A stretch of DNA of 64,000 nt, taken from NCBI RefSeq assembly GCF_900094705.1, contig NZ_FMAR01000013.1:81111-145110 (forward strand), given 5' to 3'. The notes beneath the pieces were generated by a model. The model saw nothing but the letters and a program-made list of their open reading frames with translations, was not told the DNA's origin and ran no database searches. The stretch comes from Chitinophaga costaii (lineage in GTDB: Bacteria; Bacteroidota; Bacteroidia; Chitinophagales; Chitinophagaceae). Each line of letters opens with the position of its first letter. The first letter of the stretch is position 1. The translations under genes and the position numbers were made by a program. Below are positions 27,326 through 36,348 of the stretch, piece after piece.

Positions 27326-27354
27326 TCATCTGTTTTGCAGATGACCTTTTTTTT
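27326..27354 (+). terminator. Rho-independent terminator
   Basis: Arms 27326-27332 and 27338-27344 (7 bp) enclose a TTTTG loop, with eight T at 27347-27354. Confidence 0.8.
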
Positions 27355-27377
27355 GCGCCCGTTTTTTTCAAGGGTAC

Positions 27378-28274
27378 TCAGAACCTGGGATGAAAACGGG
27401 ATAATGTATCGCGGAGGAATTCGCGGTCCAGGTGTGTGTAGATTTCCGTGGTGGTAATACTTTCATGGCCCAGCATTTCCTGCACGGCACGCAAGTTGGC
27501 ACCGCCTTCTACCAGATGGGTGGCAAAGGAATGCCGGAAGGTATGGGGCGACACCTGTTTTTTGATACCTGCCTGCTGCACCAGTTTTTTGATCACCAGG
27601 AAAATCATAACCCGCGTAAGCCCGCTGCCACGGCGGTTCAGGAACACAATATCTTCCTGGCCTCTTTTAATATTTAACTGGCGGCGGTCTGTCTCCAGGT
27701 AAAGATTTACGTATTGAATGGCCTGGCGGCCTATGGGTACTAGCCTTTCCTTATCGCCCTTACCGATCACCCGGATAAAGCCATCATCAAAATACAATTG
27801 CGATATTTTCAGGTTTACCACCTCGCTTACGCGTAGGCCACAACTGTACATAATTTCCAGGATGGCTTTGTTGCGATGGCCTTCTGCAGTGCTAAGGTCT
27901 ATTTGTGCAATGATCTCCTCAATCTCTGTAAAGGTGAGTACGTCTGGCAGTTTGCGCCTTGTTTTGGGAGCTTCCAGGAGTTGGGTAGGATCTTCCGTAA
28001 TGATGTTTTCCAGTAAAAGGAATTTGTAAAACGACTTAATGCCTGAAATAATACGGGCCTGGGAAGGAGCCGTCATTCCCAAGCCGGCTATCCAATGTAT
28101 GCAGCCCTGCAACTGGGTAAGGGTAACCTGTTGCGGGGAAAGCGCGAGGCCGTTACTTTGCAGGTATTGCTCCAACAAGGCTACATCATGGAGATAAGCC
28201 GCAATAGAATGTACCGAGAGCGAGCGCTCCAGTTGCAGGTAAGCTTTAAAACTGTTCAGGTAAGACAACCACAT
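27378..28274 (-). CDS. xerD: Tyrosine recombinase XerD
   Basis: A 298-residue site-specific recombinase that with a XerC-type partner resolves chromosome dimers at dif. The N-terminal SAM-like domain (to about residue 100) is followed by the catalytic domain with Arg in SCGLRVSEV, Lys in GKGDKERLVP, HTFRHSFATHL, LGH and the nucleophile Tyr in TTEIYTH. Length equals classical XerD. The frame is open ten codons further up, but a -7 box ends 4 bases before ATG 28274, which fixes that start. No attachment sites or integrase cargo suggest a mobile-element role. Confidence 0.93.
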   Translation of the reverse strand: MWLSYLNSFKAYLQLERSLSVHSIAAYLHDVALLEQYLQSNGLALSPQQVTLTQLQGCIHWIAGLGMTAPSQARIISGIKSFYKFLLLENIITEDPTQLLEAPKTRRKLPDVLTFTEIEEIIAQIDLSTAEGHRNKAILEIMYSCGLRVSEVVNLKISQLYFDDGFIRVIGKGDKERLVPIGRQAIQYVNLYLETDRRQLNIKRGQEDIVFLNRRGSGLTRVMIFLVIKKLVQQAGIKKQVSPHTFRHSFATHLVEGGANLRAVQEMLGHESITTTEIYTHLDREFLRDTLSRFHPRF

Positions 28275-28278
28275 AAGG

Positions 28279-28286
28279 CAAAGGTA
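28279..28286 (-). promoter_or_regulatory. -7 box of xerD
   Basis: TACCTTTG on the minus strand ends 4 bases before the ATG, so the mRNA is predicted to be leaderless. Confidence 0.6.
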
Positions 28287-28318
28287 CAATGTACAAGATA
28301 GCAAGCGGGTAGGGGGCT

Positions 28319-28351
28319 AAAAAAAGAGGCTCACTATTGAAGCGAGCCTCT
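28319..28351 (-). terminator. Rho-independent terminator of ndk
   Basis: Arms 28325-28332 and 28344-28351 pair over 8 bp. On the minus strand a run of seven T follows. Confidence 0.85.
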
Positions 28352-28373
28352 GAACGATCATTATTAAAACGGA

Positions 28374-28790
28374 TTAAAACTTTTCCAGTCCGCTGAAAAA
28401 GAAATCGCCTTCGATCTGTGCGTTTTCATCGGAGTCGGAACCATGTACTGCGTTATGGCCAATGGATTCGGCATATTTCTTACGGATGGTACCTTCTGCT
28501 GCGTTAGCGGGGTTGGTAGCACCAATCAGGTTGCGGAAGTCTTCCACAGCATTGTCTTTTTCCAAGATGGCAGCCACCAAGTGACCGCTGCTCATAAATT
28601 CCACCAGTTCACCATAAAAAGGGCGTTCTTTATGCACAGCATAAAATTCACCTGCTTTTTCAGCGGAGAGGCGGGTCTGCTTTAATGCCACGATGCGGAA
28701 ACCGGCTTTACAGATCATGTCGAGAATGCCGCCGATATGACCGTTCTGAACGGCATCCGGCTTAATCATGGTAAATGTTTTATTGCTCAT
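28374..28790 (-). CDS. ndk: Nucleoside diphosphate kinase
   Basis: A 138-residue NDPK that moves the gamma phosphate between nucleoside triphosphates and diphosphates by a ping-pong mechanism. The phospho-His is in HNAVHGSDS, and [11 protein letters not shown] at the N-terminus and [14 protein letters not shown] match the family. Length is normal. It is a single-gene unit with promoter and terminator. Confidence 0.97.
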   Translation of the reverse strand: MSNKTFTMIKPDAVQNGHIGGILDMICKAGFRIVALKQTRLSAEKAGEFYAVHKERPFYGELVEFMSSGHLVAAILEKDNAVEDFRNLIGATNPANAAEGTIRKKYAESIGHNAVHGSDSDENAQIEGDFFFSGLEKF

Positions 28791-28872
28791 TGTTGTTGAA
28801 TTGCGGGATTTATATATTACTATATCGTTATGTGTTTTCGGGTAATCCGCTCACATAGAGCGTTATCGGCCG

Positions 28873-28880
28873 CAAATGTA
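28873..28880 (-). promoter_or_regulatory. -7 box of ndk
   Basis: TACATTTG on the minus strand gives a leader of about 75 bases. No -33 TTG is at the usual distance. Confidence 0.5.
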
Positions 28881-29004
28881 ACCACAATTTCGGATGGTAT
28901 AAAAAATTTTGAAATACTGGCTTTAATAAAGAACTTCGCACTTCCTTTGCCATAAAAAGCGAAGGCATTACATAGCTTGTAAATAAACAATATTTCAGTT
29001 CTGA

Positions 29005-30009
29005 ATGAAGCCAATCGAGGATATTAGACCCTTACTGGACAGCCCTAAAAAAGTGATCATCACCATGCATCAGAAGCCCGACGCCGACGCGATGGGTTCT
29101 TCGCTGGCCTTGTTTCACTACCTGCGGCGGCTGGGTCACACAGTATCGGTGATCTCTCCCACGAATTTCCCGGATTTCCTGAAATGGATGCCAGGTTGCG
29201 ATGAGGTGATTGATTTTGAATCCATGCAGGATAAAGCGGTGACGGCTTTAGAAAAGGTAGATTTATTGTTTTGCCTCGACTTTAACACCATCTCGCGCAC
29301 CAAACACCTGGCACCTTATCTGGAAGCACTGCAATGCATTAAAATCTTGGTAGATCATCACCTGGAGCCACAACCCAACTTCGATTATGGAGTAAGTGAT
29401 ACCTCGGCCAGTGCTACTGCCTTGCTTATTTACGAAATGATTGTAAAACTGGGAGATGAACAGTATATTGATGACGCCATTGCACAATGTCTGTATGCCG
29501 GCACTGTAACCGATACGGGATCGTTCCGTTTTGCTTCTACCAGCAGCCGCGTACACCGCATGGTGGCCGATTTGATGGACCGGGGATTGAAACATGAACC
29601 CATTCATCAGGCGATCTATGATAATTTCCTGGAAAACCGGCTGCGCTTTTTAGGCCACAGCCTGTTATACCGCATGGAAGTTTTCTACGAATACAACACG
29701 GTGATGATGGCGATTCCTTATGCAGACCTGAAGAAATTTGACCTGCAGACTGGCGATACAGAAGGATTGGTAAACTTTCCCCTGCAAATTCAGGGTATAA
29801 AAATGGCAGCCCTTATTATAGATCGCCATCAGGAAGTGAAACTTTCTTTCCGCTCTAAAGGCGGCTTCGACGTGAACACCTTCGGTCGTAAATATTTTGA
29901 CGGAGGTGGTCACTTTAACGCAGCGGGCGGTCGTAGTACCGATTCGCTGGAAAGAACAGTGGAGCGTTTTATCCAGGCACTGGAAGAGAATGAAGAAAAA
30001 TTGAGATGA
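29005..30009 (+). CDS. nrnA: Bifunctional oligoribonuclease / pAp phosphatase
   Basis: A 334-residue DHH-DHHA1 protein of the NrnA type, which degrades short RNA and dephosphorylates 3'-phosphoadenosine 5'-phosphate. DHH-domain metal residues appear in HQKPDADAMGSS and VDHHLEP, and the DHHA1 domain ends with GGGHFNAAGG. Length is normal. It may also cleave pApA from c-di-AMP turnover; c-di-AMP is made by CdaA encoded 1 kb downstream. That link is plausible from the family but unproven here. It is 32 bp ahead of the FKBP gene. Confidence 0.93.
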   Translation: MKPIEDIRPLLDSPKKVIITMHQKPDADAMGSSLALFHYLRRLGHTVSVISPTNFPDFLKWMPGCDEVIDFESMQDKAVTALEKVDLLFCLDFNTISRTKHLAPYLEALQCIKILVDHHLEPQPNFDYGVSDTSASATALLIYEMIVKLGDEQYIDDAIAQCLYAGTVTDTGSFRFASTSSRVHRMVADLMDRGLKHEPIHQAIYDNFLENRLRFLGHSLLYRMEVFYEYNTVMMAIPYADLKKFDLQTGDTEGLVNFPLQIQGIKMAALIIDRHQEVKLSFRSKGGFDVNTFGRKYFDGGGHFNAAGGRSTDSLERTVERFIQALEENEEKLR

Positions 30010-30041
30010 ACATTAAAACCTGTTAATACTAATATAATCAA

Positions 30042-30929
30042 ATGAAAAAGAACACTCTGTTGCTTGTTGCGGCTGCCGGCTTAATGATTGCAGGCTGCGG
30101 TAAAAGCGTTAAAAAGACACCAGGCGGTATTGAATATACCGTGTATAAATCCGGTAGCGGCCCACAGTTGAAAATTGGCGATACCGCGATGATGAACATC
30201 GTACAGCGCATCAACGACTCCACCCTGGCGGATTCCCGCAAGATTATTGGTGCTCCCGTACCGGTGCTGGTGCAGAAATCCAATGAAAAGTACGACCTGA
30301 TGGAAGGCATCGCCTTGCTGAAAGTAGGCGACAGCGCTACCTTCATTATTCCTTGGGATTCTTTGCCAGAATTTCAGCGTCCTCCTTTCGGCAAAAAAGG
30401 TGATAAAATCAAGATCACTTTTGCGGTAGCAGGTCTCTACAACGCTAGCGCACAGCGCGAAAAAGATGAAAAAGCCATCCAGGAATATATCACTAGTAAC
30501 AAATTACAAACTACCAAAACTCCGGAAGGCGTTTATGTAGCAGTTACCGAACACGGTACCGGCGAACAGCCCAAAGCAGGTGATACCGTGTACGTACACT
30601 ACACCGGCAAATTGCTGAATGGCAAAGTATTCGATTCCAGCCTGGATACCACGCTGCGCCCAGGTTCCAAGGTGCAACCCATTAAGTTCCCGCTGGGTCA
30701 GGGCTTCGTGATCAAAGGTTGGGACGCTGGTTTGTCTACCCTGAAAAAAGGAGACAAAGCTACCCTGGTGATCCCGTCTTCACTGGCTTATGGTCTGCAA
30801 GGCAGTCCTCCAGCCATCCCGAGCAACTCTGTACTGGTATTTACCGTAGAATTGGTAGACGTGGTAGCAGGTAAAGCTCCCGCTGCACCTACTACTCCGG
30901 CTGCTCCGGCTACTCCTGTAAAGAAATAA
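30042..30929 (+). CDS. FKBP-type peptidyl-prolyl isomerase lipoprotein
   Basis: A 295-residue lipoprotein with a lipobox (IAGC, Cys near residue 19). An N-terminal degenerate FKBP-like domain (about residues 35-130) is followed by a full FKBP domain with VYVHYTGKLLNGKVFDSS, GFVIKGWDAGLSTLKKGDK and IPSSLAYG. It should speed proline isomerisation in envelope proteins, anchored in a membrane. The C-terminus is a low-complexity Ala/Pro/Thr linker (APTTPAAPATP) ending in Lys. It follows nrnA closely and ends before an 18-bp bidirectional terminator. Confidence 0.92.
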   Translation: MKKNTLLLVAAAGLMIAGCGKSVKKTPGGIEYTVYKSGSGPQLKIGDTAMMNIVQRINDSTLADSRKIIGAPVPVLVQKSNEKYDLMEGIALLKVGDSATFIIPWDSLPEFQRPPFGKKGDKIKITFAVAGLYNASAQREKDEKAIQEYITSNKLQTTKTPEGVYVAVTEHGTGEQPKAGDTVYVHYTGKLLNGKVFDSSLDTTLRPGSKVQPIKFPLGQGFVIKGWDAGLSTLKKGDKATLVIPSSLAYGLQGSPPAIPSNSVLVFTVELVDVVAGKAPAAPTTPAAPATPVKK

Positions 30930-30946
30930 GAAATAAGCTTTACCAT

Positions 30947-30987
30947 AAAAAGAAAGCCGCACGATTCACTCGTGCGGCTTTCTTTTT
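30947..30987. terminator. Strong bidirectional terminator
   Basis: A perfect 18-bp stem (30947-30964 with 30970-30987) encloses a TTCAC loop and is flanked by A- and T-runs. It lies between the convergent FKBP and cdaA genes. Confidence 0.93.
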
Positions 30988-31000
30988 ATGCTTTCTTTTA

Positions 31001-31813
31001 TCACGCATACCCATCTATCAGCAGCGTGTACAATTTAACCTTCAGATCCTCTGGCGACACATCCATCGACAGCTCGCCGTCTTCGGCATAGGAAATGGTA
31101 CCCCTTTCTTCTGAAACCACGATAGCCAGGTTATCGCTATGCTCTGTAATTCCCACAGCAGAACGATGCCGCAACCCTATCCGCGAGGGCAGGTCAGGAT
31201 TGTCGGATACGGGCAAAATTACCTTAGCAGCCAATATGCGGTTGCCCACTATGATCAGTGCACCATCATGCAGGGGGCTGCTTTTTTCAAAAATACATTC
31301 TATCAGCCGCGCTGATACATTCCCGTCTATAGTGGTGCTGGACGCACTGTCAAATTTTAGCCGGTAAGTGGTGGCAATGATGATGAGCGCCCCGGTTTTG
31401 CGGGAAGCCATATGGCTTGCTGCCATTACGATTTCGTTGATAATATTTTCTTCCTCGCGGTAGCTCTTAAACTTATCGGGCAGGAATAATTTAGTCAGAA
31501 AGCTGTCTTTACTGAGTGGCGTTTTCTTGCCCAGCACCAGCAAAAATTTGCGGATTTCCGGCTGGAAAATAATAATGATGGCGATAATGCCTACGTTGAT
31601 AAAGTTCTGAAGAATGTTGCTAAGGATAGGCATTCCCAGGAATCTTACCAGGAAATATACTGCGTACACCACCAGCAGTCCCAAAAAAATATTGAATGCC
31701 AGGCTGCCTTTTAGCAGGCGGTATAACTGGATCACCAGGAATACCACGATGAGCAGGTCCAACACATTGAGCCAGCGAAAATTAAATCCATAAAAGTGAA
31801 TCACATCCTTCAT
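31001..31813 (-). CDS. cdaA: Diadenylate cyclase CdaA
   Basis: A 270-residue membrane enzyme that makes c-di-AMP from two ATP. Three N-terminal helices (to about residue 90) precede a DAC domain with the DGA motif (HDGALIIVGNRI) and the RHR motif (GLRHRSAVGITE). Length and topology match CdaA/DacA. It is the last gene of a minus-strand row after folP and an ABC exporter, 27 bp after the latter. In Bacteroidota cdaA is commonly beside folP, so the exporter looks inserted into that pair (family knowledge). Confidence 0.95.
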   Translation of the reverse strand: MKDVIHFYGFNFRWLNVLDLLIVVFLVIQLYRLLKGSLAFNIFLGLLVVYAVYFLVRFLGMPILSNILQNFINVGIIAIIIIFQPEIRKFLLVLGKKTPLSKDSFLTKLFLPDKFKSYREEENIINEIVMAASHMASRKTGALIIIATTYRLKFDSASSTTIDGNVSARLIECIFEKSSPLHDGALIIVGNRILAAKVILPVSDNPDLPSRIGLRHRSAVGITEHSDNLAIVVSEERGTISYAEDGELSMDVSPEDLKVKLYTLLIDGYA

Positions 31814-31840
31814 GCCGTAAAAATAACGTTTAGCGATGAG

Positions 31841-33592
31841 TTATAAATTTTCCTGGTGTTTCCATAATTCCCGGAAAACAAGACCATGCGCACGGAGGTG
31901 GGCGAAACTGCCTTCTTCTACAATACGGCCCTGGCGCAGCACGTAAACGTAATCGAACAAGCGCAGCAAGTGCAGCCGGTGCAGGGAGGAGATTACTGCT
32001 TTATCGGCAAAAGCCAGGAACAGGTCTTCGTAGAGCTGCATTTCCGTTTTGGGATCTACGCTGCTGGTGGGTTCGTCCAGTAGTACCAGCTGGCTATCCC
32101 TGGCCGCCAGTATGCCGCGGGCTAGCGCCAGTCTTTGTTTCTGGCCACCGCTAAGGTTCACGCCCTTTTCGCGGATGTCGGATTGCAGGCCTTGTGGCAG
32201 TTGTTGTATCACTTCGGCGAAATGGGCGCGCCGGCTTACTTCCATCACCGCTTCTTCTGGAAAAGGAAGACCCAAAGTTATGTTGTACGCAATGGTGTTT
32301 TCAAATATCTCCGGCTCCTGCGGAAACAGGGTTACCGATTCATTAATGGTATTCAGCGAGTAGGGCTTGCCATCTACGTATATGCGTGCTTGTTGAGGTG
32401 AATAAAGTCCACGCAGCAGCGCGAGCAGGGTACTTTTACCACTACCGCTTTCGCCAATAAAGGCTATGCGGGTACCTTTGCGGATGTCCAGGTGAATGTT
32501 TTGCAGGCTTTGTGGGCGTTCCATTGCTGGCAGGTGGTAAGAAAATTGTAACCCTTCTATGCGGATATGCTGCCAGGTGGCCGGCAGGTCGCTAGGCTGG
32601 TCGGCACGATGCTGTTCCGTATAGGCGTGGCTGATAGCCGAGGCAGTTTCAATGGCGGTGTTAAATTGCACGATCTCTGTATACTGCCAGGCCACGTCCT
32701 GGAATACGCTGGTAAAATTGGTTACAAATCCTAAAAGGGTTACCAGACCGGCCACATTGAACAAGGTGCCGGGTGTCCAGTGCTGGAAGATATAGCCGAA
32801 GGTAATGACGCAATAAATCAGGGCGATAAGTGAATCTGCGGTAAACCATTTCCATTCATTGATCAGCGCACTGCGGGAAAATGGTCGCAGGATGGCATGT
32901 ACCCGGTGCAGCAATCCCTTTTCCACGCTCTCCTCCAGCCGCAGGGTGATAACCGTCATGATGTTAGACAATGTATCGAATAACGTGGCCGAAACTATAT
33001 GCTCTTTTTCGTTCACTTCCGCTTCGGCCTCAATGAAAGGACGGTCAAAACGGATAATGACCACAATCACCAAGCCGCCCATCAGCACGCCTATGCCGCC
33101 ATACAGCGGAGAGAAATATAACATGGCAGCTACGCTGAAAAAAAACTTTGCTATGGCATGTAGGTACATAAAGCCCCTGTCAAAAAACTGCCGCAACGAT
33201 TCGTAGGCCTTGCGCACCCGGTTGATCGTAGCGCCACTATGATGATCCTGGTGCCACTTTACCGGCAGGTGTAGCACCTGGTGGTAGCGTTCCTGTAAGA
33301 AATTGCGGCTCAGGTTAAAAGCCAGCCGCCGCTCCATGATGCGCGCCGGACCGTGAAAGGCCCATTGCAGCAATTTAAAGAACACATACAGCCCAACATA
33401 CATCAGCGCATACCGCAGGATGTGCTGCGTATCATGCTGCAACTTTCCCACGAACCAACCAAGTAAAACCGGGTTGGCCGCATCGCAGGCATTAGCGAAA
33501 ATGAACAGAATATAGGTGAGCACATACTGCTTCCGCTCCCTGCGCGCATATTTCCAGGCTGTTTGTAATAAGTTGATATATGGGTTGCTCAT
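31841..33592 (-). CDS. ABC exporter half-transporter
   Basis: A 583-residue exporter with an N-terminal six-helix membrane domain and a C-terminal ATPase: Walker A GESGSGKST, signature LSGGQKQRL, Walker B LVLLDEPTSSVD with intact Glu, and the H-loop in SSLHRLHLL. All catalytic residues are intact, unlike the exporter at 6716. The substrate is unknown. It is the middle gene of folP, exporter and cdaA on the minus strand, with 68 and 27 bp gaps, so cotranscription is likely. Confidence 0.92.
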   Translation of the reverse strand: MSNPYINLLQTAWKYARRERKQYVLTYILFIFANACDAANPVLLGWFVGKLQHDTQHILRYALMYVGLYVFFKLLQWAFHGPARIMERRLAFNLSRNFLQERYHQVLHLPVKWHQDHHSGATINRVRKAYESLRQFFDRGFMYLHAIAKFFFSVAAMLYFSPLYGGIGVLMGGLVIVVIIRFDRPFIEAEAEVNEKEHIVSATLFDTLSNIMTVITLRLEESVEKGLLHRVHAILRPFSRSALINEWKWFTADSLIALIYCVITFGYIFQHWTPGTLFNVAGLVTLLGFVTNFTSVFQDVAWQYTEIVQFNTAIETASAISHAYTEQHRADQPSDLPATWQHIRIEGLQFSYHLPAMERPQSLQNIHLDIRKGTRIAFIGESGSGKSTLLALLRGLYSPQQARIYVDGKPYSLNTINESVTLFPQEPEIFENTIAYNITLGLPFPEEAVMEVSRRAHFAEVIQQLPQGLQSDIREKGVNLSGGQKQRLALARGILAARDSQLVLLDEPTSSVDPKTEMQLYEDLFLAFADKAVISSLHRLHLLRLFDYVYVLRQGRIVEEGSFAHLRAHGLVFRELWKHQENL

Positions 33593-33660
33593 ATGGAAGG
33601 TGTTAAGTGCCCCGTAACGCGCAGGCGGTAAGGCTTTTCCTATTTTATGGTTCTAACATG

Positions 33661-34569
33661 TTAGGCGGTAGCAAGGGTATGGTATAATGTAACTGCTTCC
33701 ATGGCGGCCTTTACATCGTGTACGCGCAGCAAGCGGGCGCCGCGTTCCAGTGCCATGGAGTGAATCACGGTGGTACCATTCAATGCATCGGAGGCGGTAT
33801 TGCCCAACACTTTATAGATCATCGATTTCCTGGACACGCCTGCCAGTAGCGGGGCTTCCAGGATGCGGAAAGCAGCCAGGTGGCGCAGCAGGGTGTAATT
33901 ATGGGCAATGGTTTTGCCGAAGCCAAAGCCGGGGTCTACGATCACGTCCTCCATGCCGGCCTGTTTGCACACTGCCAGTTTTTGAATGAAATAATCCAGC
34001 ACTTCCTGCACCACATTTTCGTAGTGGGGGTGCTGCTGCATGGTATCGGGGCTACCCTGCATGTGCATGGCTATGTAGGGTACACGCAGTGCGCCCACGG
34101 TGGGGATCATCGCTTCATCCAAATCGCCGGCACTGATATCGTTGATGATGGCGGCACCGGCTTTAACGCAGCAGGCTGCCACGCTGGCATAAAAAGTATC
34201 TATGGAAATTATAGCCTCTGGATGTGCTTTCAGGATGGCGGTGATGGCGGGCAGCAACCGTTCCATTTCCTGATCGGCCCCTACCTTGGTAGCGCCGGGA
34301 CGGGTACTTTGCGCGCCAATGTCGAGGATGGCGGCACCTTCCAACAGGTGGCGGCTGGCCTTGCTCACCACATCGGCCAGGGCGCGGCTACGGCTATCTG
34401 CAAAAAAGGAATCTTCGGTCACATTAATTATACCCATCACCCGGGGTTGGGAAAGGTCCAGCAATTTTCCCCCGCAGCGGATAGTGAAATCATCCCGTAA
34501 TAATGTATTTTTGAAACTGCTATTGGCCAAGGCAATATGTTTTTGGTCGTCACAAAGGTAGGCATTCAC
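33661..34569 (-). CDS. folP: Dihydropteroate synthase
   Basis: A 302-residue TIM-barrel enzyme that joins pterin pyrophosphate and p-aminobenzoate in folate synthesis, the sulfonamide target. The motifs MGIINVTEDSF, GAAILDIGAQSTRPGA and DPGFGFGKT are intact. The N-terminal about 35 residues extend beyond the core. It is divergent from the DUF1599 gene, with 73 bp between them. Confidence 0.95.
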   Translation of the reverse strand: MNAYLCDDQKHIALANSSFKNTLLRDDFTIRCGGKLLDLSQPRVMGIINVTEDSFFADSRSRALADVVSKASRHLLEGAAILDIGAQSTRPGATKVGADQEMERLLPAITAILKAHPEAIISIDTFYASVAACCVKAGAAIINDISAGDLDEAMIPTVGALRVPYIAMHMQGSPDTMQQHPHYENVVQEVLDYFIQKLAVCKQAGMEDVIVDPGFGFGKTIAHNYTLLRHLAAFRILEAPLLAGVSRKSMIYKVLGNTASDALNGTTVIHSMALERGARLLRVHDVKAAMEAVTLYHTLATA

Positions 34570-34642
34570 CGCTTGCTTTTAAGTTGAACAAATCAAGATA
34601 GAAAGCCGTCGCTGGTTAGCATAGCGCCGGGGACTTACCCAT

Positions 34643-35188
34643 ATGGAACAAACACTGCTGCAATACACCCAGGCCCTCAACGCCTGTAAAGATATTTTTA
34701 TTAAGAAAGCCGCTGATTACGGAACTTCCTGGCGCGTGCTGCGCCCCATTTCGGTGGTGGACCAGCTTTTTATCAAGGCACAACGCATCCGCAATATCCA
34801 GGAAATGGGCGTACAAAAGGTGGAAGACCGCATTGATAGCGAGTTCCAAGCTATTGTGAATTATGGGATCATAGCCCTCATACAGTTAGATAAGCCCATA
34901 AGCAATCCCTACCAGGACATGCCCCTGACCGAAGTACAGCAGCGCTATGAAGCAAAAGCCCACGTTGTGCAAGAGGTAATGGAGGCTAAGAACCACGACT
35001 ATGGCGAGGCCTGGCGCGATATGAGCCAGGAATCATTCACCGACCTCATTCTTACTAAATTGCTGCGCATTAAGCAAATACTGCGCAATGACGGCAAAAC
35101 CCTGGTGTCTGAAGGCATAGACGCTAATTTCGTGGACATCGTTAACTATGCTTTGTTTGCGCTGATCCTGATCAAAGAAAAACAGTAA
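34643..35188 (+). CDS. DUF1599 domain protein
   Basis: A 181-residue soluble protein of the DUF1599 family, with an internal duplication: FIKKAADYGTSWRVLR (first half) and EAKNHDYGEAWRDMS (second half), each followed by a basic LxxKxxRIxxI helix. The repeats resemble helical MazG/nucleotide-binding folds, but activity is unknown. It is known from Bacteroidota neighbourhoods with a BT_3928-type protein next, as here. It divergently faces folP. Confidence 0.87.
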   Translation: MEQTLLQYTQALNACKDIFIKKAADYGTSWRVLRPISVVDQLFIKAQRIRNIQEMGVQKVEDRIDSEFQAIVNYGIIALIQLDKPISNPYQDMPLTEVQQRYEAKAHVVQEVMEAKNHDYGEAWRDMSQESFTDLILTKLLRIKQILRNDGKTLVSEGIDANFVDIVNYALFALILIKEKQ

Positions 35189-35241
35189 TCTGATATATAC
35201 CATTCAACGCTTCAACTTTCACCAACTAACCATTACCTGCA

Positions 35242-36342
35242 ATGAAACTACTGCTGAATATTTTACGTGTGATTGTCGGGGTACTGTTCATTTTTTCTGG
35301 CTTGGTAAAAGCCAACGATCCGCTGGGCCTTGCTTATAAAATGGACGAATTTTTTGACGCCCTGCACCTGGTGTTCCTCTCACCTTACTCCCTGTACTTT
35401 TCCGTGGTGATGAACGTGTTGGAAATTCTTTGCGGCGTGGCCCTGTTATTTGGATATGCCATGCGCTTTTTTGCTACACTGCTGTTGCTGCTCATCAGCT
35501 TCTTTACCTTCCTTACCGCCTATGCCCTGTTTTCTGGCAAAATCCGCGAGTGCGGCTGCTTTGGCGATTGTATTCCCCTGTCGCCGGTGGCCACTTTCTG
35601 GAAAGACGTAGCCCTGCTGGTGATGATTGTGGTGATCTATTTTTACCGCGACCGCCTGCAACCACTGCTGGGCCGTATGGGTTCTATTCTTTCCCTGCTG
35701 GCGGCTTTCCTGTTTTCCATCGGCATACAGTTGTACGCCCTGCAGCACCTGCCTTACGTAGATTGCCTGGCTTATAAAGTGGGAAATAATATCTCCGAGA
35801 AAATGAAACTGCCGCCTGGTGCCCAGCCCGATGTGTATGAAACAGTGCTGATCTACGAAAAAGCCGGCGAACGCAAAGAATTTAGCGCCGATAATTATCC
35901 CTGGCAGGATAGTACCTGGAAGTATGTAGACCGCCGCGATAAACTGGTAAAGGAAGGCAATGCCATTCCTGCCATTAAGGATTTCTCCCTGAAAGACTTC
36001 GACGGGGGAGATCATACCCAGGAGCTGCTATCGGAAACCAAACCTACCTACCTGCTCATGGTACAGGATGTATCGGAGGCCGGGGAGGAATGGGACGAAA
36101 GTATACATGCCCTGCAACAAAAATTGCAAGCCGGCACCATTCAACTGGTGGGCGTTTCCGCCTCCCCGAGAGAAGCGGTCGATACGTTTACCGCCAAACA
36201 TGGGCTGCTGTTTCCCTTCCTCACCATGGACGCCACCGCTATCAAAACCGCTGCCCGTAATAATCCCACCCTCATCCTGCTGGACAAGGGTACTATCAAA
36301 GCCAAATGGGCTTACCGGGATTTTCCGTCGTTTAAAAACTAA
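35242..36342 (+). CDS. BT_3928-type DoxX membrane protein with thioredoxin-like end
   Basis: A 366-residue protein with four to five membrane helices in the first about 180 residues (DoxX/MauE-like), including the Cys-rich loop RECGCFGDCIPL, and a soluble C-terminal half that looks thioredoxin-like (IPAIKDFSLKDFDGGD, then TYLLMVQDVSEAGEEWDE). The domain lacks a CxxC redox pair. Homologues follow DUF1599 in many Bacteroidota. The function may relate to thiol or quinone chemistry in the envelope, but this is not shown. It begins 53 bp after DUF1599. Confidence 0.87.
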   Translation: MKLLLNILRVIVGVLFIFSGLVKANDPLGLAYKMDEFFDALHLVFLSPYSLYFSVVMNVLEILCGVALLFGYAMRFFATLLLLLISFFTFLTAYALFSGKIRECGCFGDCIPLSPVATFWKDVALLVMIVVIYFYRDRLQPLLGRMGSILSLLAAFLFSIGIQLYALQHLPYVDCLAYKVGNNISEKMKLPPGAQPDVYETVLIYEKAGERKEFSADNYPWQDSTWKYVDRRDKLVKEGNAIPAIKDFSLKDFDGGDHTQELLSETKPTYLLMVQDVSEAGEEWDESIHALQQKLQAGTIQLVGVSASPREAVDTFTAKHGLLFPFLTMDATAIKTAARNNPTLILLDKGTIKAKWAYRDFPSFKN

Positions 36343-36348
36343 GGACGT

